Assembly: GCA_021793405.1 (NCBI GenBank) | Contig: JAJYSV010000043.1 | Span: 1 to 35,540, forward strand | Length of the DNA stretch: 35,540 bases | DNA from: Acidobacteriota bacterium | GTDB lineage: Bacteria; Acidobacteriota; Terriglobia; Terriglobales; Acidobacteriaceae | Reading direction: 5' to 3' | Shown here: piece after piece, positions 8,647 to 19,669 of the stretch | Layout: each line of letters opens with the position of its first letter | How positions within the stretch are numbered: position 1 is the first letter of the stretch | The notes under the pieces: generated by a model | What the model saw: only the letters and a program-made list of their open reading frames with translations | Told to the model about the DNA's origin: nothing | The model's database searches: none | Made by a program: the position numbers and the translations under genes

Positions 8647-9540
8647 ATGGCTATGAGCGAAGGAGTACATCCCAGAATGTTTCGTGCAGAAATTGGAATT
8701 CTCGGCGGCAGCGGGCTCTATCACATGCCTGGATTGACGAATGCACATGAAGAGCAAATCAGCACGCCATTTGGAGATCCCTCCGACTGGCTCACATTCG
8801 GCGAGTTGCATGGGCGCAGGGTGGCGTTTCTCGCGCGGCATGGGCGGGGCCACGGCATCGTGCCTTCCGACATCAACTATCGCGCGAACATTTACGCGAT
8901 GAAACAGGCAGGGGTGAACGCGATTCTTTCCATTTCCGCTGTCGGTTCCTTGAAGGAAGAACATAAGCCCGGAATATTTCTCGTGCCGGACCAGTATATC
9001 GACCGCACCTATGCGCGGCGCAGCACCTTCTTCGGTCCCGATGTGGTGGCTCATGTATCGATGGCCGATCCGGTATGCGCGGAGCTCGGTAGCGCGATTA
9101 TGACCGCGTGTGGCAGCCTGGACGTTCACGCAACCCGGGGTGGGACCTATGTCTGCATAGAGGGTCCGCAGTTTTCGACCAAGGCGGAGTCTAACCTCTA
9201 CCGATCATGGGGAGCGGACATGATCGGGATGACCAACCTGCAGGAAGCCAAGCTGGCGCGCGAGGCGGAGATTTGTTACGCGACGCTAGCCATGGTAACA
9301 GACTACGATTGCTGGCATCCTGGCCACGATTCGGTCACGACCGAGCAGGTTGTCGCCATACTGAACCAGAATAATGCCGCTGCGCTCAAAGTGATGGATG
9401 CGGTCGTGGCGGCTTTGCCGGCAAAGCGGAATTGCCACTGCCAGTCCGCGCTGAAAGGCGCGATCCTGACCCGGCCTGCGCTAATTTCTCTGGCAACACG
9501 ACAGAAGCTCGGTCTATTGCTGGAAAAGTATCTGCCATAG
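8647..9540 (+). CDS. mtnP: S-methyl-5'-thioadenosine phosphorylase
   Basis: This enzyme cleaves 5'-methylthioadenosine with phosphate to adenine and 5-methylthioribose-1-phosphate, recycling the by-product of polyamine and related S-adenosylmethionine pathways. The 297-residue protein shows the PNP/MTAP family landmarks: I-G-I-L-G-G-S-G-L-Y near the N-terminus, a phosphate-site R-H-G-R-G-H, N-Y-R-A-N-I-Y-A, S-A-V-G-S-L, C-I-E-G-P-Q-F-S-T-K-A-E-S, and G-M-T-N-L-x-E-A-K-L-A-R-E-A-E followed by V-T-D-Y-D-C-W. The start could also be the third codon (ATG at 8653) or a Met at 8677. A PfkB kinase gene follows on the same strand, 62 bases downstream. No other methionine-salvage gene is in the window. 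Confidence 0.95.
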   Translation: MAMSEGVHPRMFRAEIGILGGSGLYHMPGLTNAHEEQISTPFGDPSDWLTFGELHGRRVAFLARHGRGHGIVPSDINYRANIYAMKQAGVNAILSISAVGSLKEEHKPGIFLVPDQYIDRTYARRSTFFGPDVVAHVSMADPVCAELGSAIMTACGSLDVHATRGGTYVCIEGPQFSTKAESNLYRSWGADMIGMTNLQEAKLAREAEICYATLAMVTDYDCWHPGHDSVTTEQVVAILNQNNAAALKVMDAVVAALPAKRNCHCQSALKGAILTRPALISLATRQKLGLLLEKYLP

Positions 9541-9602
9541 CCTACGGATTTCTGGCGGCGTCTGCAGAGAACAAAGTAAGCATAGGAAAGAATTTTGCGC
9601 AT

Positions 9603-10538
9603 ATGTCGATTCTCGTTGTCGGTTCTGTCGCATTTGATAGCATCCGCACCCCCAGCGGCGCGGTAGATCGTTGCCTGGGTGGAGCCGCCACCCACTTTGC
9701 CCTGGCGGCCAGCTTCTTTACACAGGTACGAGTCCTTGGGGTTGTGGGAGAAGATTTTACCGCTGAGCACGAAGCGATCTTCCACGCGCGCGGAATCGAT
9801 ACGAACGGAATTGAGCGTGTCGCCGGCAATTGTTTTCACTGGACGGGTGAGTATCGCGAGAATCTGAACGAGGCGCATACGCTGCGCACGGACTTGAACG
9901 TCTTCGAGCACTTCCAGCCCAAGATACCCGACGCATACCAGGACAGTGAGTTCCTCTTCCTGGCGAACATCGATCCTGTGCTGCAACACCAGGTGCGTCG
10001 GCAGATGCCGCGCGTGCGCATGGTCTGCGGCGACACGATGAATTACTGGATCACCGGCCATCAGCAGGGCCTGGCTCGCGTGCTGCGGGATCTCGACGTT
10101 CTGCTCATCAACGATGGCGAGGCCAAACTGCTGGGCGAAGAAGCAAATCTGGTGCGGGCCGCCGAGCGCATCATGCGGATGGGCCCCAAAGCACTTATCG
10201 TGAAGCATGGGGAGTATGGCGCAACCGCATTTTTTGGCGACCACTCGTTTCCAGGGGGGGTGCGCAATCGGTTCTTCCGCGCGCCGGCTCTGCCGTTGGC
10301 GGAAGTAGTCGACCCCACCGGCGCTGGAGATTCGTTCGCTGGCGGATTTTTTGGCTACCTGGCGTCGCAGCCGGAAATTACTCCGGGACAGTTTAAGCGA
10401 GCGATGTTTTATGGCGGTGTGATGGGTTCGTTTGCAGTGGAGCGCTTCGGTACGGAGCGGATGCAGGCCCTCAGTCGCGAAGAAATCGACCAACGCTTTG
10501 CGAGCTTTCAGGAGCTTTCGCATTTCGATGCCGAGTAA
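9603..10538 (+). CDS. PfkB/ribokinase-family sugar or nucleoside kinase
   Basis: A 311-residue PfkB-family kinase. I use the ATG at 9603 (M-S-I-L-V-V-G-S-V-A-F-D), because the longer open frame overlaps mtnP and is not conserved-looking. The N-terminal substrate-side motif G-G-A-A-T-H-F-A and the C-terminal ATP/anion-hole signature D-P-T-G-A-G-D-S-F-A-G-G-F are both present, with the catalytic Asp in the latter. The family phosphorylates sugars or nucleosides with ATP. Placement directly after mtnP suggests a role in ribose or adenosine salvage, but this is inference and no specific substrate motif is recognised. Its end overlaps the start of the next gene by 11 bases, indicating an operon. 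Confidence 0.9.
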   Translation: MSILVVGSVAFDSIRTPSGAVDRCLGGAATHFALAASFFTQVRVLGVVGEDFTAEHEAIFHARGIDTNGIERVAGNCFHWTGEYRENLNEAHTLRTDLNVFEHFQPKIPDAYQDSEFLFLANIDPVLQHQVRRQMPRVRMVCGDTMNYWITGHQQGLARVLRDLDVLLINDGEAKLLGEEANLVRAAERIMRMGPKALIVKHGEYGATAFFGDHSFPGGVRNRFFRAPALPLAEVVDPTGAGDSFAGGFFGYLASQPEITPGQFKRAMFYGGVMGSFAVERFGTERMQALSREEIDQRFASFQELSHFDAE

Positions 10539-12174
10539 CAAGCGGAGTCTCTCTTCGAGTCGCAAGGCTGGCGTCCCCACTCTCCGGGAAGAAATGAAGC
10601 TGGTGTCGACGTTGGCGATCCTGCTAACCGCGGCTGCTCTAGCCTATTGCGCCAGACATGGGTATCTCTTGCTCTACGGGGATGCCGTTGCGCATCTGCA
10701 CATTGCCCGCCGCATCTTCGACTCGCTCAATCCCGGCTTCAGTCAACTGGGTTCGGTATGGCTGCCCTTGCCGCATCTCTTACTGCTGCCCTTTGTGCAG
10801 CGCACCGACTGGTGGCAGAGTGGATTAGCTGGCGCTATTCCGTCCATGGCCAGTTATGTACTGGCGTGTGCTGGCATCTATCGGTTGGCGCGGAGATGGA
10901 TGCGGCCTTTACTGGCCATATTGGTTTTTGCTGCGCTTGCCCTGAATCCCGGCCTGCTGTACATGTCAGTTACAGCCATGACAGAGCCGCTGTATCTGGC
11001 CTTGATGATATGGAGTGCCGTACACCTGACATCTTTTGAGGCGGCGCTCCGCGAAGCAGATGCCGCAGCCGCGCGTCGGGCCCTGGTGAGGCTCACGCTT
11101 GTCCTGATCGCCGCCGTATTTACTCGATATGACGGATGGATACTCGGCACCTTGGCATGGCTGATGGCGGCATATTGGACGCTGCGGCGCGGGTGGTGGA
11201 AAGAGCCCGCCAATGCAAGGGTCTTTGTCGTCTGCACATTACTTTTACTGGCCGCTCCGCTGAGCTGGCTGGGATACAACTGGCGCATGTATGGGGATCC
11301 GCTGGATTTTCTGCGCGGCCCGTATTCCGCGAAGGCCATCGCTGAGCGGACGACAAAGCCAGGCTCGTTGCCATACCCGGGCTGGCATCATCTGTGGTGG
11401 GCTTTCCTCTACTATGTGAAATCGGCAAAGATGGGAGCGGCACCCTTGCGGTGCGGACGATGGCTTCTGCTGATGACTGCAGCCGGAACGGCATATGCCG
11501 TCGTGCAGTATCGGAGTCGCGCGTTACCGGCTGCAATTCTGTTCTGGTTGCCGGTTCCATTTTACGCATATTCAGTGGCCTACGGCTCTGTGCCAATCTT
11601 TTTGCCGGTATGGTTTCCTCATTCGTACTACAACACACGATATGGCATGGAAATGCTACCGGCGTTTGCCCTGTTTCCGGCATTTGCAGTGTTGGCGGCG
11701 GTGAACAAGTGGCCGCAACGGAAGCGTGTAATCGCTGCATTTGCGCTGGCCATCATCGTTGCCGGCAGCGCTTTCTTGTTGCGCGATACTCCGCTCGTTT
11801 TCCAAGAAGCGAAAGCCAATGCCGCGACGCGGATTCCGTTTGAGAGGGCCCTGGCGGAGAAACTGATTTTGCTGCCTCCCCAGGCGACGCTATTGATGTA
11901 TACATCAGCCCACGTAGGTGCATTGCAGCAAATTGGATTTCCACTCCGTCAAACCATCAATGAGGGAGACTACAAACTCTGGCACGACGCGCTGGCGGAT
12001 CCAGCGGCGGCGGCCGATTACATTATCGCCATTGACGGTGATCCCGTTGCACAGGCTGCCCAAAAGCATCCGCAGAACTTGGAGCTTTTATTCGTCATCT
12101 GTAGCACCGGTCAGCCATGCGCGCGCATCTATCGCTCGACCCTGGGAGCTCGTCTGGAGGTGTCGCCCAGCTAG
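10528..12174 (+). CDS. Polytopic membrane protein, GT-C/glycosyltransferase-39-like
   Basis: About 548 residues from the ATG at 10528; an alternative ATG at 10594 would begin right before the first membrane segment. Many hydrophobic helices are visible. An acidic first loop, D-A-V-A-H-L-H-I-A-R-R, is in the position where GT-C glycosyltransferases carry their catalytic Asp. It is followed by Q-L-G-S-V-W-L-P-L-P-H-L-L-L-L-P, a pattern I associate with uncharacterised acidobacterial membrane glycosyltransferases. The C-terminal 120 residues look soluble. The likely role is transfer of a lipid-linked sugar at the periplasmic face; donor and acceptor are unknown. It overlaps the PfkB gene by 11 bases and ends about 100 bases before a strong terminator. 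Confidence 0.7.
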   Translation: MPSNKRSLSSSRKAGVPTLREEMKLVSTLAILLTAAALAYCARHGYLLLYGDAVAHLHIARRIFDSLNPGFSQLGSVWLPLPHLLLLPFVQRTDWWQSGLAGAIPSMASYVLACAGIYRLARRWMRPLLAILVFAALALNPGLLYMSVTAMTEPLYLALMIWSAVHLTSFEAALREADAAAARRALVRLTLVLIAAVFTRYDGWILGTLAWLMAAYWTLRRGWWKEPANARVFVVCTLLLLAAPLSWLGYNWRMYGDPLDFLRGPYSAKAIAERTTKPGSLPYPGWHHLWWAFLYYVKSAKMGAAPLRCGRWLLLMTAAGTAYAVVQYRSRALPAAILFWLPVPFYAYSVAYGSVPIFLPVWFPHSYYNTRYGMEMLPAFALFPAFAVLAAVNKWPQRKRVIAAFALAIIVAGSAFLLRDTPLVFQEAKANAATRIPFERALAEKLILLPPQATLLMYTSAHVGALQQIGFPLRQTINEGDYKLWHDALADPAAAADYIIAIDGDPVAQAAQKHPQNLELLFVICSTGQPCARIYRSTLGARLEVSPS

Positions 12175-12276
12175 TGATTTTTGGCATGCCGGCGGGCGAG
12201 CATGGGCAACCGCTGCACAACACTTCCCTGCGCACCGGTGGAAACTGGGAAATCCCCTTCAAGTGAAAGAAAAACG

Positions 12277-12311
12277 AAAAGGCTCGGCGATGGATCGCGC
12301 CGAGCCTTTTT
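12277..12311. terminator. Strong bidirectional intrinsic terminator
   Basis: AAAAGGCTCGGCG (12277-12289) pairs perfectly with CGCCGAGCCTTTT (12298-12310) around an 8-base loop, followed by T. The A-run on one side and T-run on the other let it work in both directions. It lies between the rightward mtnP/PfkB/membrane-protein operon and the leftward gene at 12356-13279. Confidence 0.9.
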
Positions 12312-12355
12312 CGATTATTCCCCGACTGAACTTTCGCAGCGTCTAAGAAGAGTTA

Positions 12356-13279
12356 CTATTCGTGGAAAGCTACCAGCGACATAGGTTGAGTCAACCCGAA
12401 GACTACTTCAGAATCCTTGGGAAGGACCGCCTGTTTGTCTTCGAGCAGCCAGTGCGCGCCAACATAGCCCGCGGCTGCTCCTCCAAGCACCAGCGCAGCG
12501 GGCCCGCCAGCGATCATAAAACCTGCAGCTGCGGCGCCCCCGCCCAGCAAGCCTGCCTCCGCAACAGTCCGCTTGCCGTGGGCAACACTGACAACATTGC
12601 CTTCGACATCCGGTTTGACTTTGCGGAAATTCCCCAGATCGTAGACTTCGGCATGAAGGAAATACCGCATGCCATCAGGCATGTCCACTTCATCCGGGCG
12701 CAGTCGAATAGACGCCCCGCCGGTAATACGCCGCCCTTCACTGACGGACGTCACGCGACCGGTCACGATAGAGCCAACCGGAATGACGATGCGACCGTTT
12801 TTCATGACCGGCTGAATGAGACGAGCGCTGAAGATTGACCCCGGCTGTGTCGTCGCTGTGGACAGTTGCTGGTTGAGCGATACCGTCAGCGTGGTTCCTT
12901 CCGGCAATTGATTCGGGCCGGCTGGAACGCTGATCACAACACCTGAATCATCCCCAGGACCAGCCGGAGGCACGCTGGTGACAATGTCGCTGTCCTCAGA
13001 ATCCGCAGAACGTGTAGCGAGTCCCGGATGTTGGATGTACTGATGATCCTGGGGAGATGTCGGAACGGGTTCGATGTGTGCTGTCGGCTGGCTCACAGAC
13101 AGGGAGTTCGCATCCGAAGAGTCCGATGTCGCTGGGTTTGTTGATGTGAGATCATTGGTCACGATCGGGTCGTTTGGCGGATTGGAGACTCCCTGGTACG
13201 GGCTCGGTTTTGCAGTTTGCCCAAATGCAGTGGCCGCAACCATCGCTGCGGCGAGACTTGTTGTTGCGAAAAATTTCAT
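12356..13279 (-). CDS. Secreted protein of unknown function with glycine/alanine-rich membrane-like segment
   Basis: 307 residues from the ATG at 13279, chosen because GAGGGTGG sits about 5 bases upstream. Residues 1-22 form a clear signal peptide (M-K-F-F-A-T-T-S-L then A-A-A-M-V-A-A-T-A-F-G-Q). A disordered Ser/Thr/Pro/Asp-rich stretch follows. The next domain includes P-E-G-T-T-L-T-V-S-L-N-Q-Q-L-S-T and I-V-I-P-V-G-S-I-V-T-G-R-V-T, resembling the beta-rich domain of acidobacterial secreted proteins and faintly that of VirB10/TrbI. Near the C-terminus is a Gly/Ala segment (L-L-G-G-G-A-A-A-A-G-F then A-L-V-L-G-G-A-A-A-G-Y) like a glycine zipper, followed by L-P-K-D-S-E-V-V-F-x-L. It is probably a cell-envelope protein. 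I do not recognise a specific function. Confidence 0.7.
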   Translation of the reverse strand: MKFFATTSLAAAMVAATAFGQTAKPSPYQGVSNPPNDPIVTNDLTSTNPATSDSSDANSLSVSQPTAHIEPVPTSPQDHQYIQHPGLATRSADSEDSDIVTSVPPAGPGDDSGVVISVPAGPNQLPEGTTLTVSLNQQLSTATTQPGSIFSARLIQPVMKNGRIVIPVGSIVTGRVTSVSEGRRITGGASIRLRPDEVDMPDGMRYFLHAEVYDLGNFRKVKPDVEGNVVSVAHGKRTVAEAGLLGGGAAAAGFMIAGGPAALVLGGAAAGYVGAHWLLEDKQAVLPKDSEVVFGLTQPMSLVAFHE

Positions 13280-15278
<1,999 letters not shown>

Positions 15279-15330
15279 GCTCGAAAGCTGTAGAGTGCCA
15301 TAAAAAATCGCTAGTGATCGGTCGACTGAC

Positions 15331-17448
15331 CTATCGGGAAGACTCCGGCAAGGGATTTGCAATATAGCGGGCCAGCACCGCAGAGCACATCTGCTCCTTG
15401 CTTGTATTGAGCGTCCAAGACGCCGTTGGTGCAGGTGCATCCGGCCGAGGACGGTCAAGATCGATCACTGCAATTTGACCATCGTCGTACAGCGAGTGGT
15501 ATTGCGTTCGGAGTTGGTCGAACTGATGATCCGCCAATACCGACATCCAGAACAATACATAAAGTTCCCTGGAATAGAGTCCAGGCTGCTCTAGAGAGAC
15601 GCAAGCCCCTACGTCGTACCAAGGGGAATAGCGATAGTCGTAGAGGACATAGCGAACGGAATTCCGCCGCAGGTAGCTGGCCAGTTGTGTGGAATTCTCG
15701 CCATACGGCCATCCCGGCGGAGGACTCGCTGCACCGGGCCAATCCATCACATAAATTTTGTGCGCTTGGTAGTTGAACAGATACGGGCGACCGACGTTCT
15801 CCAGTGCGGTTTCTCGATCTGGCAGGACTGCTTCCACGGCTTGATATTCGGCGCTCATCTGAGGACTGGCTAATGCGACGCCACTCAAGCTTGCACGCAG
15901 CGACCTTCGATAGTCCCCCTCCTCAATACGCACTTGCCTGAAGGGTCGCGGATTATGCCCTGCTGCATCGTAATAAAACATCATTCCGGCCAGCGACAGA
16001 ATCCCCACATACGATGCTAGCCGGACTTTGGCTGCGCCTGGATACTCACGAAGCGCGGCTCCTGTAACCGCATAAAAGATGACAATGGCACATAAAAATT
16101 GCGGGAAGTTATATCGCCAGATGAAGTCTCCTCCACTGCGATAATTAAATGCTGTGATTGCCAGTGCGGACGCCGCCAGAATCCAGAGACTAATCCGGAA
16201 TCTTTTATTCTGAACGCCAGTTAATAACTGAACGCAAATCAGAACAGCTAAAGCAATACCCTGCAGAAACACTTTTATAACTGAACGATGGGTGGAGAAC
16301 CTCGACATAGAGCGAAATAGACCATAGGCGCTATAATCCACGCCGGAGCCCAGAATCGGGAACATATAGGTCCCACTTGTCATTTTCATGGCAATCATCC
16401 AACCCACCAAGACGACGAACGAGCCGGAGCCAATAGCGATCAGAGGCCAATGATTCTTGATTTGTTTGGGTCGCCAGACAGTAAATAAACAAGGAACAAG
16501 TGCATACGCACCGACGATCGGAACGTAGGTTGATTTGAGCGAAATTATCGCTCCGCCGATAACGCCGATGAGCAGTGCATTTCTCAATCGACTTACATGC
16601 TCATTTTCTTCTATCTGAAATATCAGCCAGATCATCCCGAATAAAATAGAAATGGGCAGGACGACAAACGTAAGGTTGATGGTTTCTTGAGGCGTAAGGT
16701 AAACCAGAAGCTCCAGCAACGCTATCTGAAATGTCGATAGACCAAAGAATATTCCTACATCGAACAATGCCCCCGCCAAGAGGATAAAGCCCAGCGTACG
16801 ATCGGCCATCGCGATGTGCGGCAGAGAGGTTGCAGCCACCACGAAACTTTGCAGAAGATATGCGCCGCCGAGACTGGAAATCACGCGCCGATCGCTAAAA
16901 GGATCAGCTGCAAAGTGATGGACCGCCAGCATTTTTTGAGGAAAAATCAGGTAGGCGGCGCTGTCGTCGCTGACATTAAAGTTGCCGAGACGAACGGTTG
17001 CAGCAACACGAAGAAAGAGAATCAGAAGTGCGATGCCTAGGAACAGCTTCGACCAACGGGTAGCTTCAGTCCAGAAGGGGAGCCACCTGTATTTTTCAGG
17101 GCGTTGTCGGCGCAGCGCAATGTAGAACACTAATCCAATTGCAGTCAGCGCGAACAGGATGCTCGGATAAATTGCATGAAGCAGATTGAGCCATCCACCC
17201 AGAAAAACAATGGCCCCGATTCCCAGTGAGCAAGCGACCGAAGCGGGCAAACGCTGCACCCGGAAAAGTTTTCCCGTCAATCTGCCCCAACCGGCAAAGC
17301 TGACAAGCAGAAGCCAGGCCCAGATAAGTGCCCCCGCAAACGCTGCGAGCGACCGAAGGGTGATCGGTTGCGGCAGGCCGGTTACGGAAGGATAGGTGGG
17401 CAGGTTGAGATTCGTCAGCGTCTGCGCCAGCGAAGTCGGAAGTTGCAT
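15331..17448 (-). CDS. Large polytopic membrane protein, possibly a GT-C-type glycosyltransferase
   Basis: 705 residues with roughly a dozen hydrophobic helices over the first 500 residues and a soluble C-terminal domain. After helix three or four there is a loop with N-V-S-D-D-S-A-A-Y, an acidic pair in the usual catalytic loop position of GT-C membrane glycosyltransferases. Beyond this, no motif identifies a substrate. The C-terminal region contains Y-V-L-Y-D-Y-R-Y-S-P-W-Y-D-V-G, a compact domain common in such proteins. A role in envelope polysaccharide or lipid glycosylation is possible but not shown. Stretches between about 16.1 and 16.8 kb look more AT-rich than the neighbours, hinting at a different history. 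The gene is monocistronic and converges on enolase. Confidence 0.65.
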   Translation of the reverse strand: MQLPTSLAQTLTNLNLPTYPSVTGLPQPITLRSLAAFAGALIWAWLLLVSFAGWGRLTGKLFRVQRLPASVACSLGIGAIVFLGGWLNLLHAIYPSILFALTAIGLVFYIALRRQRPEKYRWLPFWTEATRWSKLFLGIALLILFLRVAATVRLGNFNVSDDSAAYLIFPQKMLAVHHFAADPFSDRRVISSLGGAYLLQSFVVAATSLPHIAMADRTLGFILLAGALFDVGIFFGLSTFQIALLELLVYLTPQETINLTFVVLPISILFGMIWLIFQIEENEHVSRLRNALLIGVIGGAIISLKSTYVPIVGAYALVPCLFTVWRPKQIKNHWPLIAIGSGSFVVLVGWMIAMKMTSGTYMFPILGSGVDYSAYGLFRSMSRFSTHRSVIKVFLQGIALAVLICVQLLTGVQNKRFRISLWILAASALAITAFNYRSGGDFIWRYNFPQFLCAIVIFYAVTGAALREYPGAAKVRLASYVGILSLAGMMFYYDAAGHNPRPFRQVRIEEGDYRRSLRASLSGVALASPQMSAEYQAVEAVLPDRETALENVGRPYLFNYQAHKIYVMDWPGAASPPPGWPYGENSTQLASYLRRNSVRYVLYDYRYSPWYDVGACVSLEQPGLYSRELYVLFWMSVLADHQFDQLRTQYHSLYDDGQIAVIDLDRPRPDAPAPTASWTLNTSKEQMCSAVLARYIANPLPESSR

Positions 17449-17852
17449 ACAAGGGTCCTCAATTTGCGGCCGCAGTTCATCTTTAGCATACCTAGAAAGC
17501 GAAAGTTGTCAGATGAGTTGAACTGAATGATCGATCTACGCCGTGACGCCCAGAGGAGGTTTCTCCGCTGCGTATCTGCTGTCTTCTGAACGCATGGGTT
17601 TCGAATACTTCCGGCCACGGGATCTTACGCATCATTGCTGTTGCAAAAAAAAGGAGGCCCGTACAGTTGGCGAGACGTTTCGCCTCCGCGTTCCCAAGAT
17701 GCTCGTCAAGCGCAAGCAAGGAGCGTCAAAATCGTGGCCGGATTGGAACAGAAATAATCAGCTGGCGCCACGCAGGAATTTGATACTCTCCTTATTGCCC
17801 GGTAAGGCGCGTCGGAAGGATCTTCAAATTGCGTCTAAATTATTCATTCGAT
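17449..17852. other. 404-base intergenic region between membrane protein and tRNA-Val
   Basis: I find no supported gene. A 117-codon rightward frame (17543-17896) runs into the tRNA and ends with the translated-tRNA peptide A-A-G-F-E-P-A-T-S, a known false-ORF signature. The segment should contain the promoter of the leftward membrane-protein gene and the 3' end of the tRNA-Val transcript. Confidence 0.5.
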
Positions 17853-17927
17853 TGGTGGGCGCTGCAGGATTCGAACCTGCGACTTCCACCGTGTGAAGGT
17901 GGCACTCTACCGCTGAGTTAAGCGCCC
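17853..17927 (-). tRNA. tRNA-Val (anticodon CAC)
   Basis: Read on the minus strand, the acceptor GGGCGCT pairs with AGCGCCC. The D-arm ACTC/GAGT holds the loop AGCGGTA, and the anticodon stem CCACC/GGTGG encloses TTCACAC, giving anticodon CAC (valine, GTG codons). The T-arm GCAGG-TTCGAAT-CCTGC is perfect. The discriminator A and CCA are encoded, giving 75 bases in total. Confidence 0.96.
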
Positions 17928-18058
17928 GGGCTGGCTATGGGCTGAATACCCGGCAAGTGGGGGCCGAAAGGGCCCGTGCCAGATAAAGTGGCATGAAACA
18001 AAGATGCCGTGAAGCGTCTCTCTGCGACCCAGTATACGCTAGAATCCGGACACACCAC

Positions 18059-19123
18059 ATGGCTGCGATGGACGGAAATCCGGGGCGCAATGGAGCGCGG
18101 GAAATCGGCAGGCGCCAGCGAGGGGAGGAATCCATTTCGCGGGATGCGGACTGGCCGGATGATGAACATGCGAATGATTTCGCGTTCAGCGGCGATGGCC
18201 CCGAAGACGATGAAATCTCCTTGAGAAAAAGCCATCGCAATGCCGACCAGGCCGTATCGCGCGGTTCAAATCCAAACGGATCCCAAGAGGCCGAATCCGC
18301 GGAAAATGAAGAAGATTCTCCGGGCGAACCGGACCCCGGTTACGAGGGGGTCGAGGACGGACTTACCGATGCCTCCGATGCGCAAGCCAGCTCCCAAATT
18401 GACCAATTTTGGGCGGAAGAAGCGCAACTTTCCTCGACAAAGAGTGTTCCAGAGGATATGGGCACGATTGCGCTGGAACGCATCCCGCTAAACGAACGAG
18501 CTGCCCGGCAAGTAGGTTTCGGTCTGGCGGCTCAACTCGCTGGCGACATGGGCAAGATGACCGATGCCGAGATCATGCAGCGTGCCGGCGCGGGGGACGA
18601 GGCTTGCTTTGAGTTTCTCGTTGCAAAGTATCGACGCCCCATCATTAGCTTTTTGTACCGCATAGTGCATAATCAGGCCGTGGCCGAAGAGTTGGCGCAG
18701 GAAGTTTTTCTGCGGGTCTATCGGGCCCGGGCGACCTACCGGGCGGAGGCTCGTTTCTCCACTTGGCTGTATCGGATCGCGTCGAACATGGCCATCAACC
18801 ATGCTCGAGATACGAAATTCGAGCGCGCATCGTCCAGTATCTTCCTGGATCAAACCGACGAGGAGACTGGAACCAAACCGGACGTGGCGGATCTTCAACC
18901 AATTGCGGAACAAAACTTGTTACAGGATGAGAGGATACAGCGCATTCGGGAGCATGTGATGGCATTGCCGGAGCGGCAACGGATGGCCGTTGTGATGCAC
19001 AAGTATCAGGACATGGACTACAGGCAGATCGGCGCTGTTCTTAAATTAAGCGAATCTGCAACGAAGTCGCTTCTGTTTCGCGCGTACCAGACCCTACGAG
19101 AACGGCTAAAGGAATTTGCGTAA
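18059..19123 (+). CDS. ECF-type RNA polymerase sigma factor with long acidic N-terminal extension
   Basis: 354 residues from the ATG at 18059 (a second ATG at 18068 is equally possible). From about residue 166 it is a standard RpoE-like sigma factor. Region 2 shows E-I-M-Q-R-A-G-x-G-D-E-A-C-F, Y-R-R-P-I-I-S-F-L-Y-R, A-E-E-L-A-Q-E-V-F-L-R-V-Y, and F-S-T-W-L-Y-R-I-A-S-N. Region 4 shows L-P-E-R-Q-R-M-A-V-V, Y-R-Q-I-G-A-V-L and S-A-T-K-S-L-L-F-R-A. The first 165 residues are very acidic, with many Glu, Asp and Ser, and look disordered, which is unusual for this family. A zf-HC2 anti-sigma gene follows after 27 bases and is its probable regulator. A TATACG sequence in the tRNA-to-gene gap might be a -10 element. 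Confidence 0.92.
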   Translation: MAAMDGNPGRNGAREIGRRQRGEESISRDADWPDDEHANDFAFSGDGPEDDEISLRKSHRNADQAVSRGSNPNGSQEAESAENEEDSPGEPDPGYEGVEDGLTDASDAQASSQIDQFWAEEAQLSSTKSVPEDMGTIALERIPLNERAARQVGFGLAAQLAGDMGKMTDAEIMQRAGAGDEACFEFLVAKYRRPIISFLYRIVHNQAVAEELAQEVFLRVYRARATYRAEARFSTWLYRIASNMAINHARDTKFERASSSIFLDQTDEETGTKPDVADLQPIAEQNLLQDERIQRIREHVMALPERQRMAVVMHKYQDMDYRQIGAVLKLSESATKSLLFRAYQTLRERLKEFA

Positions 19124-19150
19124 AATTTTCTGAAAGGAGATAGCTGCGCG

Positions 19151-19669
19151 ATGAGATGTGAACGGTTTCAATCATTTCTGCCCGACATGGTTCTCGATCC
19201 GGCCCGTGTGCCGGCGGATGTGCGGCAGCATCTCGGCGAATGTCCCCGTTGTGAAAACGACTGGAATGAATTGCACTCCACTATGCAACTGCTGGATGAG
19301 TGGCGTGCGCCGGAGCCGAGCCCCTATTTCGACACCCGGCTCGCGGTGCTCCTTCGCGAAGCAAAGGAATCGGCGGCACCAGGATGGCTGGAGCGCATGC
19401 GCTTACGGTTGCTATTTGGAAGCGATCTCAGACTGCGCCCGGTTGCGGCAGCGGCTTTTGCTCTACTGTTAGTCGTTAGCGGCGGATCGTATTTTGGAGT
19501 CGTAAGCCTAAATCATACGTATCCCCAACAGCAGCAGGCAGTTTCTGCCACTGTAAATGACCTGGAGCTTCTCGATTCCAATGCGAAAACGCTGCAGGAG
19601 CTGGCTGCATTTGACGATACGACTGGAGATGCAAATTCCATGGCCACTGCTGGAAGTTTGTCCAACTAG
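19151..19669 (+). CDS. Membrane-anchored zf-HC2 anti-sigma factor
   Basis: 172 residues, preceded by an AAAGGAGAT ribosome-binding site. The N-terminus holds a zinc-binding anti-sigma domain with the H-x3-C-x2-C motif (Q-H-L-G-E-C-P-R-C), preceded by C-E-R-F-Q. A single transmembrane helix lies near residues 98-118 (A-A-A-A-F-A-L-L-L-V-V-S-G-G-S-Y), followed by a short polar outer region. The domain would hold the upstream sigma factor at the membrane until a signal releases it. Gene order and spacing support a sigma/anti-sigma pair; the inducing stress is unknown. Confidence 0.9.
   Translation: MRCERFQSFLPDMVLDPARVPADVRQHLGECPRCENDWNELHSTMQLLDEWRAPEPSPYFDTRLAVLLREAKESAAPGWLERMRLRLLFGSDLRLRPVAAAAFALLLVVSGGSYFGVVSLNHTYPQQQQAVSATVNDLELLDSNAKTLQELAAFDDTTGDANSMATAGSLSN

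Noticed and set aside
9432-9602. Upstream extension of the PfkB frame inside mtnP
   Set aside because: It is an out-of-frame reading of mtnP; the PfkB fold begins at 9603.
15279-15330. Possible terminator between enolase and the membrane protein
   Set aside because: Only a 4-bp palindrome (GGTC-gact-GACC) is present and no T-run follows.
17543-17896. Rightward frame of 117 codons ending in A-A-G-F-E-P-A-T-S
   Set aside because: The end is the translation of tRNA-Val in the antisense direction, a well-known false ORF; the rest has no protein-like character.
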